A stretch of 64,000 bases of DNA from Rhizomucor pusillus. Taxonomy: Eukaryota > Mucoromycota > Mucoromycetes > Mucorales > Lichtheimiaceae. Shown in pieces: positions 10,844 through 22,240 of the stretch. The notes below the pieces were generated by a model that saw only the letters and a list, made by a program, of their open reading frames with translations, searched no databases and had not been told where the DNA came from. The position numbers were made by a program, and so were the translations under genes. Position 1 is the first letter of the stretch, and the number at the start of each line of letters is the position of its first letter. Location: positions 62,001-126,000 of the forward strand of contig FWWN02000254.1 in the NCBI GenBank assembly GCA_900175165.2. Reading direction: 5' to 3'.

Positions 10844-12363
10844 ATGAACAACTCTGTACGCACAGTCTACGTGCTAGCAACGGCGTCGCGGCTGCTCACC
10901 ATCTCGATCGCCGTCATCTCTTACCTGTGGACCGGCAGCTATGATTCCTCTGGCGAGATCATGCTACTCGCGCAGCAGGCAGATCAGTCGGTGCTGCAAC
11001 GGTGCCTGACTGTCTTTCTACGCTGGGACGCGTTGTATTTCGTGCATATTGCTGAGGAAGGCTACATCTACGAGCAGGAACATGCGTTCTTTCCGCTGCT
11101 TCCTCTTGCAGCGCGTTTCTTTGCAAATACTGGTATATGAATGTTTTCCAAAGAACAAAATTAAGCTCATAATAAAAAATATTGTACAGCATTGTATCCA
11201 ATCCAATCTTTGTTGGGCAAGACATACACCATTATACTAGCAGGTGTCACTATAACCAACGTATCGTTTGTCCTTGCAGCCGGCGCTCTCTACAAGTAAG
11301 TGTATCCTGGCTAGATCAAAAAGCGGAGAGAGACGATGATGATGATACCAAGACGACAAAATCAAAAAGGTTATCTTTATCGCTATTTCCACGCCGTCGC
11401 AAACTCGCTTTTCTGTCGGCTTTCATGTTTTGCTTGTCGCCACCCTCGATGTTCATGTCCTCGATCTACACAGAGTCCCCGTTCGCAGCGCTCACGTTTT
11501 ACGGCATGCTGTGGTTTGTAAGTGGATATCACTTGACCGCTTCGCTGATCTGGGGCGTAGCGTCTGCTGTCCGATCCAACGCCATCGTTTACGCAGGCTT
11601 TTTTATCTACAATTTGCTGACGGGACAGACTGCAGCAAGCTTAACGGTAAGGTCATGTAGATACTGTCACTATGCAGAGAAACTAACAAGAATGCATTGC
11701 AGAATCTGCTAAAGACGGTCATTTACATCTGCTTTACCATGTCCGGTTTTGCGATATTCCAGTACTATGGGTATCAAACATTCTGCACAGCGTCCATGGA
11801 CCGGCCTTGGTGCACCAACACCGTACCTTTACTCTACAGCTTTGTGCAAAAAGAGTACTGGCAAGTTTGCAACGAAAGCCAAACCGAGAAAAAAAGGTTG
11901 CATTTAACCGATGTTGCATAATAATAGGGGCAACGGGCTATTTGCGTACTATGAGCTGAAACAGATCCCAAACTTTCTCCTTGCATCACCCATTATTGCG
12001 CTGAGCGTGGGCGGTATTTACAAGTATGCCAAGTACGACTGGTATCGATTCTTGTCGCTGGGAAAAGTGAAAAGCAGAGTACACGAGAGAGCGGACGGAT
12101 ACACCAGCGACCGGATAGCAGCTTTCATTTACCTGTGGGCATTTCTGCTCGTCTATGTCGTCACTAGCATGCACGTGCAAGTGATCATCCGGTTCTTCAC
12201 GTCGGTGCCGCCACTCTACTGGTACACTGCACAGATCCTTGTGGAAGGCTCCAGCGGAAAAAGTAATCGCCACAGGATACTGGCTGACGTCGTGCTATCT
12301 TACTACATCCTCTATGGTCTTGTCGGCATAGTCCTGTTTGCTGCGTTTCTACCCCCTGCATAG
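10844..12363 (+). CDS. GPI18: GPI mannosyltransferase 2 (GPI18 / PIG-V)
   Basis: An ER-membrane dolichol-phosphate-mannose-dependent alpha-1,6-mannosyltransferase that adds the second mannose of the GPI core. The start at 10844 places a short lumenal tail before TM1 (VYVLATASRLLTISIAVISY). The diagnostic family motif is RWDALYFVHIAEEGYIYEQE followed by HAFFPLLPLAAR. Later exons carry polytopic hydrophobic segments with SAFMFCLSPPSMFMSSIYTE, SPFAALTFYGMLWF, RSNAIVYAGFFIYNLL, CTNTVPLLYSFVQKEYW and NGLFAYYELKQIPNFLLASP, all in family order, ending LFAAFLPPA. At least five short introns interrupt the gene. Its 3' end converges on the CENP-H-like gene with 103 bp between stop codons. Confidence 0.9.
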
Positions 12364-12466
12364 TTACTCTTATTTTATAACGTTCTTGATTTATTTTTTC
12401 TACAAATTTACATTTTACATACACACGCAAATAGATATATTTACAATTATCATCTTCATGAATCAG

Positions 12467-13404
12467 CTACTGGTCCATTTCGTCTCCAGCACGCAGCATT
12501 ACTTCTAGCCACTCGCTTTCTATCCAGTTAATGTTACTTTCCAGTATAAGACCCTACAATCGAATTGTTACAATTGATTCACTATATGCAAGCTTCTCAT
12601 CCTTTTAACTCACTATAAGAACATTGCGCGCTATCTCAAAACGATCTTGCAATTCGTGGATCCTTTCCGCAAACCGAGTTAGCATATATCGAGGAATTAT
12701 TATGATTGCACGTTCGCCGAGTACCTTTCTGTTCCTCCTTGACTTCCCTGCGTCGTCGTATCCGTAATATCTGCATCTGTTAACTCGTCCAATGCTTGCT
12801 GCTTTGCCTCTTCGATTGCTTTCATCAATTGCCGATTCTCCTGGTGATGTTCTTTTGGCACCGTATATATCAACCTTCTGTCTCTCTTCTGTTATTTTCC
12901 AACGAAATTACCTATGACTTTGGTTTGCACCTGTGCCAGATGATTCTTGGTCTTGCGCAACGACCGTAACAATTGCATGATGGATACGACGATATCGTCT
13001 CTGACCTCGATCTGTTCGCGGATACGCCGATGCCTTTCCATTGTATCGTGATCGCTCTCTTCAGGGTATAAACTTTTGAGGGTATGGAACGACGAGTCAA
13101 TCACACGCAGCATGCTTTCTTTTGACAGGTTGAACTGTGTCGTAACTTCGAGCTGTGTTCGCATGTCATCAATCGCTTCCTTGCGTGCCTGGATCTGGTC
13201 GCGTATCTCTTGGGCATCATCGCATGACGTTGACGGTGGTTCGGCAAGTGGTGATGATTCCAGGGCCGTCTGCAAACGGTCGATCTGTCGCTCTAGCCAA
13301 TCGATCTCGCGCTGTGAAGCAAGCACTTGGTTTTCTTTGACGCTGAGTAGATTGTTGGACATTAAAAGATAAACTTGAAACGGTAGCTGCAACAACGACG
13401 GCAT
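12467..13404 (-). CDS. Probable kinetochore protein CENP-H (Fta3/Mcm16-like)
   Basis: CENP-H is a coiled-coil CCAN subunit at the inner kinetochore. The first exon (from 13404) encodes about 165 residues of nearly continuous heptad-like helix (for example QREIDWLERQIDRLQTALES, RRIREQIEVRDDIVVSIMQL, KTKNHLAQVQTKV). The next exons encode another helix (HHQENRQLMKAIEEAKQQAL), then ERIHELQDRFEIARNVLI, and a final exon GLILESNINWIESEWLEVML. That last block, a helix ending in a Leu-Ile-x-x-Ser-x-hydrophobic-Asn-Trp element followed by an acidic helix, matches how CENP-H proteins end as I remember them. The assignment rests on this C-terminal pattern plus overall architecture, because coiled coils diverge quickly. 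A different nuclear coiled-coil protein is possible. Confidence 0.62.
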
Positions 13405-13469
13405 TTTCTTTCCTCCTCCTCCTCCTCTTAACTTTTTTTTTCTAATAACAATAGCAGCAGCAACAAGCG
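13405..13469. promoter_or_regulatory. Ultra-short bidirectional promoter
   Basis: Only 65 bp separate the ATG codons of the CENP-H-like gene (minus) and CGI121 (plus). The interval has a C/T-rich run (TTTCCTCCTCCTCCTCC), a T run, and CAGCAGCAACAAG. Both 5' UTRs and core promoters must overlap this space or lie in the neighbouring coding sequence. Confidence 0.7.
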
Positions 13470-14258
13470 ATGGAGTCCCACACTTTGGAGTTATACCCTG
13501 ATCGCGGCCAAGTCCATATTGCTCTTTTCCGTAATGTTACCAACGCAGCGGATCTTCGCAAACGTCTCATCGCGCAAGATTCAACCTTGTCCTGCGCGCT
13601 TGTCGAAGCTTCGGTGGTAATACAGAAAACTGGGACCTTTTCTATTCTGTTGCTCACAACCGGGATAATAACAGGTTATCGACACGTTCCACGTCTTGCT
13701 TGCAGTAATACGCGCCGTGCACGACGAGCAGCACAATCGACTAAAGAGCCACAATATTAATTCCGAGATTGTTATCGACTTTTCACCAGCTACCAATGCA
13801 AGTCGAGGAAAACAGAAGGTTGAGCGACGAGTATTTTTTTTGGGTTGACATGTGTGTGTGTATTCCATAGATTGCGCAAGCCTTGCGCCGATTCGGTATC
13901 TCTGATGAATCACAGAATATTCTTGTTGTCAAAGTTGGAGGCGATGCGTCCGAGGCAAGTTCTGACCCGTGGCGCGCATAGAGGATAATGTAACTGACGC
14001 ACTTTGTATGTTTACCTTGCACGCAGGTGGAAAACTACATGCGAGAAAATATAAAAGGAGACTTGGTGTCGTTAAGCCAACTGTCAGAGACCCTGGATCT
14101 CAAACTCCTTGCCAAAGTAAGTTGCTTTCACGACAGCCAAAGCGAGTTCTTAACGTTGTATTCTGCTCTAGTACTACTCGCTCGGTGAACAAGGCAAAAG
14201 TGTAGAGACTGCGTTGCCGTTGGTGGCTAGCTCGATGGCGCTCAAGGGCTACAACTAG
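13470..14258 (+). CDS. CGI121: EKC/KEOPS complex subunit CGI121 (TPRKB family)
   Basis: CGI121 binds the Bud32 kinase and tRNA in the KEOPS complex that makes N6-threonylcarbamoyladenosine on tRNA; it is also tied to telomere maintenance. The product starts MESHTLELYPDRGQVHIALF, then NVTNAADLRKRLI. After an intron it reads VIDTFHVLLAVIRAVHDEQ, then SHNINSEIVIDFSPATNASR, IAQALRRFGISDESQNILVV, and a last part with LSQLSETLDLKLLAKYYSLG ending KGYN. Each block aligns in order with human TPRKB as I remember it (LFPE..RV.LLLFKDV, ILVAANKAVH, TEIIFNLSPNNNI, ALKKFGI). Five short exons give about 180 residues, the normal family size. It is divergent from the CENP-H-like gene. Confidence 0.9.
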
Positions 14259-15139
14259 ATGACCGTTTTCTTGATACACATACACACACACGTGTTCACG
14301 TTTTACTTTGTAATAATTCATCATCCTACCTTGAAGCATTGAGACCAATGTATAAAAATGGCATATGTTTGTCATGTAACAAACGGGGGTCAATGTCTCG
14401 TCCTCGTTCTCTCTCTGTGTCTGTCTTTCTCCCTCGACCAGCATCTTGATGTTGTCACGTAGATATCGTACACAGGGATATTTTTTTCTTCTTGGAGCAA
14501 GGGAGTTTTCGTTTTTCTTAGAACGTATTGGTACCTGAGCTGCTGCCTGGCTATCTTAATTGGATCTACAATGCCTATGCATGTCACTACTAGAAGGCAT
14601 GCGCGGGAAAACCTAGGGAATGAAAGTTCCTTTTAGATATGCGTTGGTTTGCTTAGGAATGTATACCTACATACTTGCCCTCAATCCCGGAGGTGTGAAA
14701 GTAGTAATAGCTCTTGAAAGTTAAGGAAAAGGATAAAGGGCAGCAGCAGCAGCAAAGAGAGCCACACACACATAGCTCCTTCGGCTTTGAGCGACCCCGT
14801 CCTAGTTCATCTCCCAGTATACTCCGTGGACTCACTTGTCGCTATGCACTCCTTTAGTAGCTCCAACAGTGCTTTCTGTCTCGCGCCTTACATTGCTCCT
14901 TAATTTCTGTATCTCTCACGGCAGCGGCCTCTGCTTTGCGCGCTTTCACTATGTCTTGCTTGATGCCTGGTGCTGTTTCCCTTTTGTTTTTCTCCTATCT
15001 AATCCTGCGCACATTCTCGATTCTCCTGACAAACATGACAAGTAAATCCTTCCGCATTGCTGTCAATGTAGTATCTCTTTTTTTCTTTTGCTCTCTTTTT
15101 TCTTTTCCTCCGTAATTCTTTTTTGTTTAACATAGTACC
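14259..15139. other. Intergenic region, 0.9 kb
   Basis: This holds the 3' end of CGI121 (polyadenylation-like AATAATTC near 14310) and the upstream region of the membrane-protein gene, including a T/C-rich stretch at 15070-15130. ORFs here lack codon structure, and no tRNA-like B box was seen. Confidence 0.5.
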
Positions 15140-16961
15140 ATGACCCACCTTAGTGATTACAGCTTTTTACGTGAGTCTTCTTGAGTAGATGATGGTTGAG
15201 TAGTAGAAACATTAGATAACGCGTATGCTAGAACGAGTCATTTCATTTGGCTACCTGTATGCGTGGTACCTTTATCGAGTCTGGACGCTTGATAAATTCC
15301 AATGTCTTCGCTTGTCCCGGTTTCGACAGGGCGAGCTCAAAAGTATTGTCACGTTACTAATATTCTTTATGCTACCGTTTCAACTATATTACGGTAAGTT
15401 CTCTGTCGTGCCATCAAGCATTTACAATATCGCTGATCCGATATCAATTTAGATATTGTATCGTGCAAAATAAAATACGAGGAAGGATTCGCATCCATCT
15501 TTGGAAAGGTCTTTACCAAGCCAGAGACAATGTGGACAAAGGCGGACCAGGAGCTCGTCATTCCAACAGGTATGAGTTTGTTGTTGTTCTATCATCTTTT
15601 AACTGCTTCTAACTTTATGTGTAGATTACAGTCTCTGCATCGGTTTTTCCTTACAAACGTAAATGTCTTTTATGAATTCCTTGCCTTTTCTTTTTTTTCC
15701 ACATGTACTAACCGTTTGTTATCAGCGGCACATTGTTACTTTTGCAGTGTTTCTGGAATTACCTTGCGAACTCTGTCGCCAAGGCTAGTTTCATGAGTAG
15801 CAAGGAGTTCTTATTCTACATCGTATGGCAAGTACATTTACTTTAGTTTCCATATTGAAAACTATGCTTTTGGGGCTAATTATTTAAATCCAGGACGTTC
15901 TTGAGTGTCATTATCTTCCCTGTATTGCAGTACAACTTTTCACGCCCCGTCTATAGTATTACTTACAAGGAAATCATGCCAGAACTGGTATATGGATGTG
16001 GTGAGTAGGGAGGTGGTTAGAGCAAAGGGAAGAATTTAGCTTTGATGATAATAACAACTTGTTTTTTGCCAGAGCTGCTTATCGTGTCAATTCTGGGTGT
16101 GATTTCGCACTTTCGGTTCCAAAAGCTACTTAGCACGTCGCGCGACTCGAGCAACGCTCGGTCCATCACTCAGAAGATCCGCTACTTCCAAGAGCTCAAT
16201 CTGATCTTATCTCTGGTGCTCCTCATTGACTCGCTTTCGTTTATTATCCTCAGCGCAGACGGTTTGACCGGAAGAAAGTCTCTAAATGCACACAAATTCT
16301 CGGCCGATTTTCTGATCTGTAACAGTAAGTAAAAAAAAAGTGACATCCGATTTCACACATATTTACTCAATGATGTTCCAATGCAGTCAATGTCACATCT
16401 GTCATTGTGTGGTTCGTTGTTATCCTCATTTTCCATCCGAAGCCCCAGGCATCCTCAACAACGCCCAACACAATGATGCCACCCGCATCTCAAGAGTTCT
16501 TGTCTACTGGAAAGCAGCAGTTCGATGCGTACGCTGCTTCGCCCATTTTGATGGCTCAAAACTCGCAGACTTCTGACTTTATGCACTACTCAAAATCGGG
16601 CGGGTCTGTGGTCGTGCCAATGCTCAACACGAACCATTCCAACTACGCAACAACGTCCGCTGCGCACTCGACTGCAACGCTCGTAGCCCCGTTGTCTCCT
16701 AACCAGCAGCAGCAAAAACGGGAGGATTACCCGATGCCATCCTTGAAAGAGTCTGCCCTCCCAAACAACAACAGCAACAACAACAACAACGACGGTAACG
16801 GCGAACAGCATGAATTGACCACTATTGATCTTGGACCCCACCCTTACGACCAGCAGCAGCACCAGCAGCAACAGCATGCAAATATTAAGCGCCAGAAATC
16901 GGACGATTCCATGTGGTTGCACCAGTCCCCTCGAGGAGGCTCGCAACCGCGATCTCCTTAA
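15140..16961 (+). CDS. Polytopic (about seven-helix) membrane protein with Q/N/S-rich cytosolic tail
   Basis: Multi-exon gene. Hydrophobic segments appear in order: VISFGYLYAWYLYRVW, then IVTLLIFFMLPFQLYY, a loop with DIVSCKIKYEEGF, then FLFYIVWTFLSVIIFPVLQY, LLIVSILGVISHFRF, LILSLVLLIDSLSFIILSA, and VTSVIVWFVVILIFHP. A roughly 170-residue low-complexity tail rich in Q, N, S and P follows, with runs such as NNNSNNNNN. This is the topology of a receptor-like or 7TM protein with a long C-terminal tail, but no known GPCR motif is seen. The intron at 15828-15893 appears to be GC-AG (donor TG|GCAAGT) and restores the Trp codon in phase. The N-terminus is uncertain: a short first exon at 15140-15170 does not close in phase with the clear exon from 15225. 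The junction between about 15570 and 15748 is also unresolved. Confidence 0.65.
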
Positions 16962-17374
16962 TTACACACATAGAACACCAACTGCCCTTAGTAGTAGCAC
17001 TAGTAACAGTAGTAGTGATATAATCTGAAATTGATGCAAATGCTTGAATGAAACTCTATATTGTCTAGCTTAAAAGAAGGAAAGAGAGCAAGGGGTGGGG
17101 GTGAAGGGATCAGAGTTAAGATGGAGGAGGAGATAAACTAACGAAACGTGCTGGAACTAAACAGTTCATGATTGTCCATTTGTTAATGTATTGTTATTGT
17201 TGTGAGATGGCCCAGTCCGCAAAAGAGGATCCGATTCTGCTTTCTGCATAATATCCTCATTGTATGCAAAACGCGACTTTTCATTGTGTTCCTTGGCTTC
17301 GATGACAGGGATGCTTTTCAGAACTATAAAAAAAGACAAGTTCGTCGTCGGTATAAAGTTATATCTGCAACTCA
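16962..17374. other. Convergent intergenic region
   Basis: Lies between the stop codons of the membrane-protein gene (plus) and the Sec14-like gene (minus). It contains AGTAGTAG and GA-rich stretches; no gene is supported. Confidence 0.5.
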
Positions 17375-18562
17375 TCATCCTGTCCACGTACCCTGTGAAG
17401 GCACACAACCTCCTGGCATGTGTGAGCATGTACACTCACCGCCCAAGAAAGTCGGCAGGTTCTCAGCAGGAATTTGCTTCAAAAGTACATCCTTGTAGTC
17501 TTTGCCGAGGATCTGAATCTTTTCTATAGTCTGAAATTATGCATAAGGATTAGATTTAGAAAGAGCACCTTTTTCCTTTTTCACGTACACCAGGATCCAA
17601 CCATCCTTTGACGATCTTCCAGACCATAACGAACGCAGACGGAGCATTGACCAAGTAAAGCTTATTCAGTGTCTCTGGATAATACTTTTGGTCAATGTCA
17701 GATATCGCGCGAATGAAATAGATGGCTGGCATATGGAACTCTACATAAGTACGTCAATATTGAGCACAGAGTAAACGACAAAACCGTGATCTTGAAAACT
17801 TACGATGCCATCCCATGCCTGTGCAGTCGAAAATGACAGTTTCTCTGTTAATGACCTTGTTGGCCTTCTTTGTGCAATCTGCCATGACGACGCGGTGCAA
17901 GAACTCGTTGCATCCAATGTGATACTGTGCAATTTCCTCACTCGTAGTATTCTTTGCGAGTTCCTTGGCACAGTGATAACCCTAAGACCAAATTGTTAGC
18001 AAAGTCATCATCTCAGTTGTGTATATATATATTCATCTAATACCAGTCGTTCAATATAAACAGGGCATCCATCAACATCTGTCTTGTGCAAGCAGCTGCC
18101 TCCCATCCATCGGTATATCCTCAAGACAGACTCTGCGACGCCGGGTCCTCCGGTGACATTGCCGTCCGATATCGATGAAAACCCGCGAACTGGATACAGA
18201 AGTGGCAATTTGTTGTCATTGGTTGCTACGGGATACAGGTCGATCTTGTTCTCTTTCCGCCAGTCCAACGTGCTTTCCAACTGTTCTTTTGCAGCTGTCT
18301 ATACAAGATTGGTAAGTCCATATACACACCAAATTGATATAAAATAATATATACTTACGACATTCCAACTGCGGGCTATCAAAAATTGCCTGAGATACTA
18401 GCAGTAGTAGAGTTCCAACAAGAAACAGGTCAGACCGGCTGTGTGAGCGATTTACGTCGCTTGGTTTACCTCATCGTCCAAGCCGGAATGCTTGTCGCCA
18501 AGTTCTTTGCGTAGCTGTGCAATGAGCTCTGCCTGCTCAGGTTCTGTCTTTTGCACCACCAT
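17375..18562 (-). CDS. Sec14-like CRAL-TRIO phosphatidylinositol-transfer protein
   Basis: A lipid-transfer protein expected to move phosphatidylinositol and phosphatidylcholine at Golgi or endosomal membranes. The start MVVQKTEPEQAELIAQLRKE leads into a CRAL-TRIO N-terminal helix bundle with YLRQFLIARSWNV (after a phase-0 intron) and EQLESTLDWRKEN. The lipid-binding domain follows with DGCPVYIERL, EEIAQYHIGCNEFLHRVVMA, VINRETVIFDCTGMGW, YYPETLNKLYLVNAPSAFVM, KIQILGKDYKDVLLKQIP and NLPTFLGGECTC, ending GGCVPSQGTWTG. These are the conserved Sec14 blocks in order. An extra insertion of about 35 residues after LYPV (DNKLPLLYPVRGF.., VAESVLRIYRWMGGSCL) lies ahead of the usual 'DGRPVY' strand. It contains no stop but might include a missed intron. 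Stop TGA at 17377-17375. Confidence 0.87.
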
Positions 18563-19640
18563 ATTGCAACTACTGGGTTGGAAGGGAAAGAAGGAGAGGA
18601 ATAAAGATATATGCTAAGGAGGAGGAGGAAAAGAGGAGACAGCAGCAGCAGCAGCAGCAATGTGTGCAACACTGTGCAGCAGAGGTTCATTGCCCCGACG
18701 ACGACCGCCAATTTGCTGCTGTCTTCAAGTCCGGAATGCCCGTGCTTTGGAGCACGTGTGCGCAACAGCAGACGCGCACGGGTCACGTTGGCATGACTTT
18801 GACAAGAATGTTATGAACAACGGGGACAACTGGCTCATCACGCTAAAAATGCAGGAACCACGCGCAGACTCTATCATTTAAAAATGTAATTAATATGCAG
18901 GCTTTCGTAGTCAATGTACAGTATCATATTCATCAATATTTGTAGCAGGGTCCTACTTGCATCATCACTACGTATTTAAATAGTTTTGAAAAATGGATCA
19001 GAATCATGCAATTAGTTAACGTCAGGTCGCAAGGATCAAATATATCTGCTGCCATCCATTTTACATCTACGTAGTTTAAACAAGTTTGTAGCGCAAATTT
19101 TGCAATGTCAGTGATCATCATTCCCAATCAATAATCTGGCGGCCGATTTGGTCGTCTCGGACTTTGACATTTATAGCACTTGTAGATCCAACAATTTGTG
19201 CAGATCTGCTGCTATTGTATAATAATTATTGATTGCACCTAATTCTATATCGAATCAGGGCAGTATATTGTTGAGTCCCTGACATCAATTTATAAATTTT
19301 GAACTTGCAGGTTGATATAGGATGATCGACAACGGTTTCTAGGTAGTTTTATGCAGCTAGCTCTGACGATTTATCTCGAAACGATGCCTTTCTTCACAGG
19401 AACTCACTGTGCAGACAACTCGGGAGCACGTATATAGTAACTGTATAGTGAATATGTAGTGGTTATTTGATACTGGTGAAGAGTAACTCGAGTTGTGTCG
19501 GTGGGAGCTCAGGCGCTTTAACAGTTAGTCAGCGCAATTGAAAACGGCTGCTTTACAAAGTTGCGGGAATTGTTATTGGGGCATTTAGACACTTCCCCGC
19601 ATTCCCCTTTCTTTTTTCTATTTCCTCGCCACTAACGATA
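18563..19640. other. Divergent intergenic region, 1.1 kb
   Basis: Separates the Sec14-like gene (minus) and the dehydrogenase gene (plus). A GAGGAGGA/CAGCAGCAG tract (18615-18660) is close to the Sec14-like start. The remainder is AT-rich without coding signal. A C/T-rich segment at 19590-19630 immediately precedes the dehydrogenase ATG. Confidence 0.5.
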
Positions 19641-20871
19641 ATGGATATTGAAGCATTGTTCAGCGTCAAGGATAAGGTTGTCCTTGTCACAGGCGGTTCC
19701 CGCGGTATCGGTGAAATGATTGCGACAGTGAGTGAATCATTCTCTTGGAATCATTCAGATTGCAAGTTACTGACTTTGTGTTAGGGTTTCGTTCAAGCTG
19801 GTGCTAAGGTGTATATCAGCAGCCGCTCCGCAAAGGCCTGCGATGAGGTAAAAAGAAAACAAACAAATGACTTGGGTGTATACACGTGGCAAATTGATTA
19901 GGTGCATATAAGGTTGCCGCCAAATTGAACAAGCTCGGCCCCGGATCCTGCATTGCTCTGCCAGCGGATTTACAAAAGCTGGATGATGTTAAGAAGCTTG
20001 TTGCTGAATTATCCAAGCGCGAGTCTCGTACGTCTTTTTCAATTGCACAAAGTATTTTTATCACTTCTGCAGACACTGATGTTTTTCCTTGCTTTCACCA
20101 GACCTTGACGTCCTGGTCAATAATGCTGGTGCAACGTGGGGTGCTCCTTTGGATGATTACCCCGAAGCTGCTTTCCAAAAGGTCATGAACCTCAACGTGA
20201 ACCGCGTTTTTACATTGACCCAAGCGTAAGTTTTTCAAAACATATATGCAGAAGGGCAATTTAGTGCTAATAATAAGAACTATTTTGCACACAGATGCTT
20301 GCCCTTGTTGCGCGCCAAGGCTTCTTCTGAGAACCCGTCTCGTATCATCAACATTGGTTCCATCAACGGCGTCACTGTAATTATTTACTTATGCTGGGTG
20401 GCCGTAAGGCATACCTGATCTAACAAATCTTTACATGTCTTAGGTTCCTGGATTCGAGACCTATGCTTATTCTGCTTCCAAGGCTGCTATCCATCATTTG
20501 AGCCGTCACCTTGCCGGCCGACTTGGCCGTGAGCGTATCACCGTTAATGCCATCGCCCCTGGCTCCTTCCCATCCAAGATGATGGCTGAGACTCTTCGCA
20601 AGCATGGAGACGCAATTGTTGAGCGCGTTCCCGTAGGCAGAGTCGGTTCTCCCGAAGACATTGCAGGTAAAAAGATCGAATTGTAGAAATATATATTCGG
20701 CAGTATTTTTATTTTTATTTTTATTTTTATTTTTTTTTTTGGCTGGTTGGCTGACACACACACACTTTGACAGGCACTTGCATTTATCTTGCCTCCCGCG
20801 CTGGTAACTATACCACCGGTGCCACCATTGTGGTTGATGGTGGTGCCATCCAAAACAACTCCAGAATGTAG
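19641..20871 (+). CDS. Short-chain dehydrogenase/reductase (classical SDR, RhlG/FabG-like)
   Basis: An NAD(P)(H)-dependent oxidoreductase; the substrate is not determined. Six or so short exons give about 268 residues. Landmarks in order: the Rossmann motif VLVTGGSRGIGEM (TGxxxGxG), an SSRSAKACDE segment that suggests NADPH preference, NNAGATWGAPL, the catalytic serine in INIGSINGV, the Tyr-x3-Lys in YAYSASKAAIHHLS, then VNAIAPGSFPSKM, VGRVGSPEDIAG and an SDR C-terminal tail GATIVVDGGAIQNN. All catalytic residues are present. One intron contains a (TTTTA)n run (about 20702-20740). The combination of PGSFPSKM and VPVGRVGSPEDIAG resembles RhlG/3-oxoacyl-reductase-like SDRs; fungal paralogues have varied roles. 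Confidence 0.92.
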
Positions 20872-20992
20872 ATATTGTAACCCCATCATATCCTCTTATG
20901 AATGAAACGAGTTTTAAAAAAAACGTAAACCTTGTCAAGTTTTATTTCCCTTCATCATTGCCTGAGATCTAAAATTCTTTCTTTGATTTTAC

Positions 20993-21597
20993 ATGTCTAA
21001 AAAGCAGCAAGAGCAAGAGATCATTGAAACCAATGACACTCTGCAGACACAGATCGATGCTTCAATCAGTGTTGCACGGTCTCTGGTAGAGTCTTGGTTA
21101 CCACCACCCAAGCCTGGAGACAAGATCGAAGATACAGAAGAAGACACAAAGACAAAGGAGGAATACTCCACGGGACGACCAGAGAGGTATGATAAAAGCA
21201 AGAGCGATAAAGTGATGCCACTGGAGCTAATGGTGTTGTGAAATACAGACTAGGTCTCGGTGCAAAGTTCTTATCACACAAGGAAGCAACCCGGCATCAG
21301 GGCAATTCGAAGCAAGAAATTCAACTGAGGAACAAGATACTTAACCAGAATCAACGGAAAAGAAAGGATGAGAGTGGGAGAAAGCGACGTAGACCGCAGG
21401 ACGACGATGATGATGATGACAATGAAGAAGATTCTCGGACAGCGGTCGTGCAGGATACCAAGAAACCGACAGATACTGATTTCTTGTCGGCGATCATGAA
21501 CGAGCGCGCAAATAAGAAGAGCAAAAAGAAGAAGAATAAGAAGAGCAAGCAGCAGCAGCAGCAACAGAATGACGATAATGATAATGCTGATATCTAA
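20993..21597 (+). CDS. Small basic nucleolar-looking protein, DUF3245-like
   Basis: Two exons joined by an intron at about 21188-21247 give roughly 180 residues. The N-terminal half is acidic and helical (DASISVARSLVESWLPPP). After the junction comes RLGLGAKFLSHKEA, a motif I associate with the fungal DUF3245 family. The second half is very basic, with an aspartate run (DDDDDDDNEED), a short conserved block TDFLSAIMNERANKK, and a lysine- then glutamine-rich end. Lys/Arg clusters suggest nuclear or nucleolar location. No enzymatic domain is visible. The family link is from memory of the GLGAK motif only; the alternative is an unrelated ribosome-biogenesis accessory protein. Confidence 0.62.
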
Positions 21598-21765
21598 AAG
21601 ATTCCCCTTACAAATCTGCCATATTCCACTTCTCCCTGCATTATCCTGCACCCATAGTTTTTGACAACAGCATGCAACTCTCTCCTCCACATTCCACCAT
21701 CATAATCCTTAAATGTGATCATCAAGAAAATAGAGACGAAACTGTATTTGATGATAATCAATGGT

Positions 21766-22240
21766 TTACTCCTGGGATCGCAGACGGGCACCGGCGTTGA
21801 TGACCTTGACATTAAGCTGAGCGGCGCGTTCGAGGATCTGGATGCGCTTCTGGGAGGAGATGTTGTGAGCAATCTCGGCAGCATAGGTGCGGTTGTGCAT
21901 CAAGAGCAACTCGAGCTCCTTGACGTTCTTGACGGTGAACTTCAAGAAACCGTTAGGCAAAAGGTGGCGAGTCTTCTTGTCAGAGCCGTAGCCGATCTTG
22001 GGCATGGGGGCCTGGCCGCGGAAACGACGGCGCATGGCGTTATCGATACCCTTGGGCTTTCTCCAGGATTCCTACAATGTAACGTGTCAGTCAAGTAGGG
22101 TACACTATACTACCATTTCTTTCTCCTGAAAAAAGATACGATATACTTACATCAACACGCTTGAAGCGGTCGGACTGGTGGCGCTTGAAGGGAGCAGTGC
22201 GCTTCTTGACAATCTTGTGTCTCACCAAGGGAGTAACCAT
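21766..22240 (-). CDS. RPL32: 60S ribosomal protein eL32
   Basis: A structural protein of the large ribosomal subunit. Exon 1 (22240-22151) encodes [20 protein letters not shown] and [10 protein letters not shown]. Intron 22072-22150 (GTAAGT..GTAG) is followed by exon 2 (22071-21766), giving 131 residues, the normal length. Conserved blocks are [60 protein letters not shown] and [20 protein letters not shown]. The end, [14 protein letters not shown], is typical. Codon use is biased towards C- and G-ending codons, as expected for a highly expressed gene. A C/T-rich tract (CCCTCCCTCCC) lies just upstream. Confidence 0.97.
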
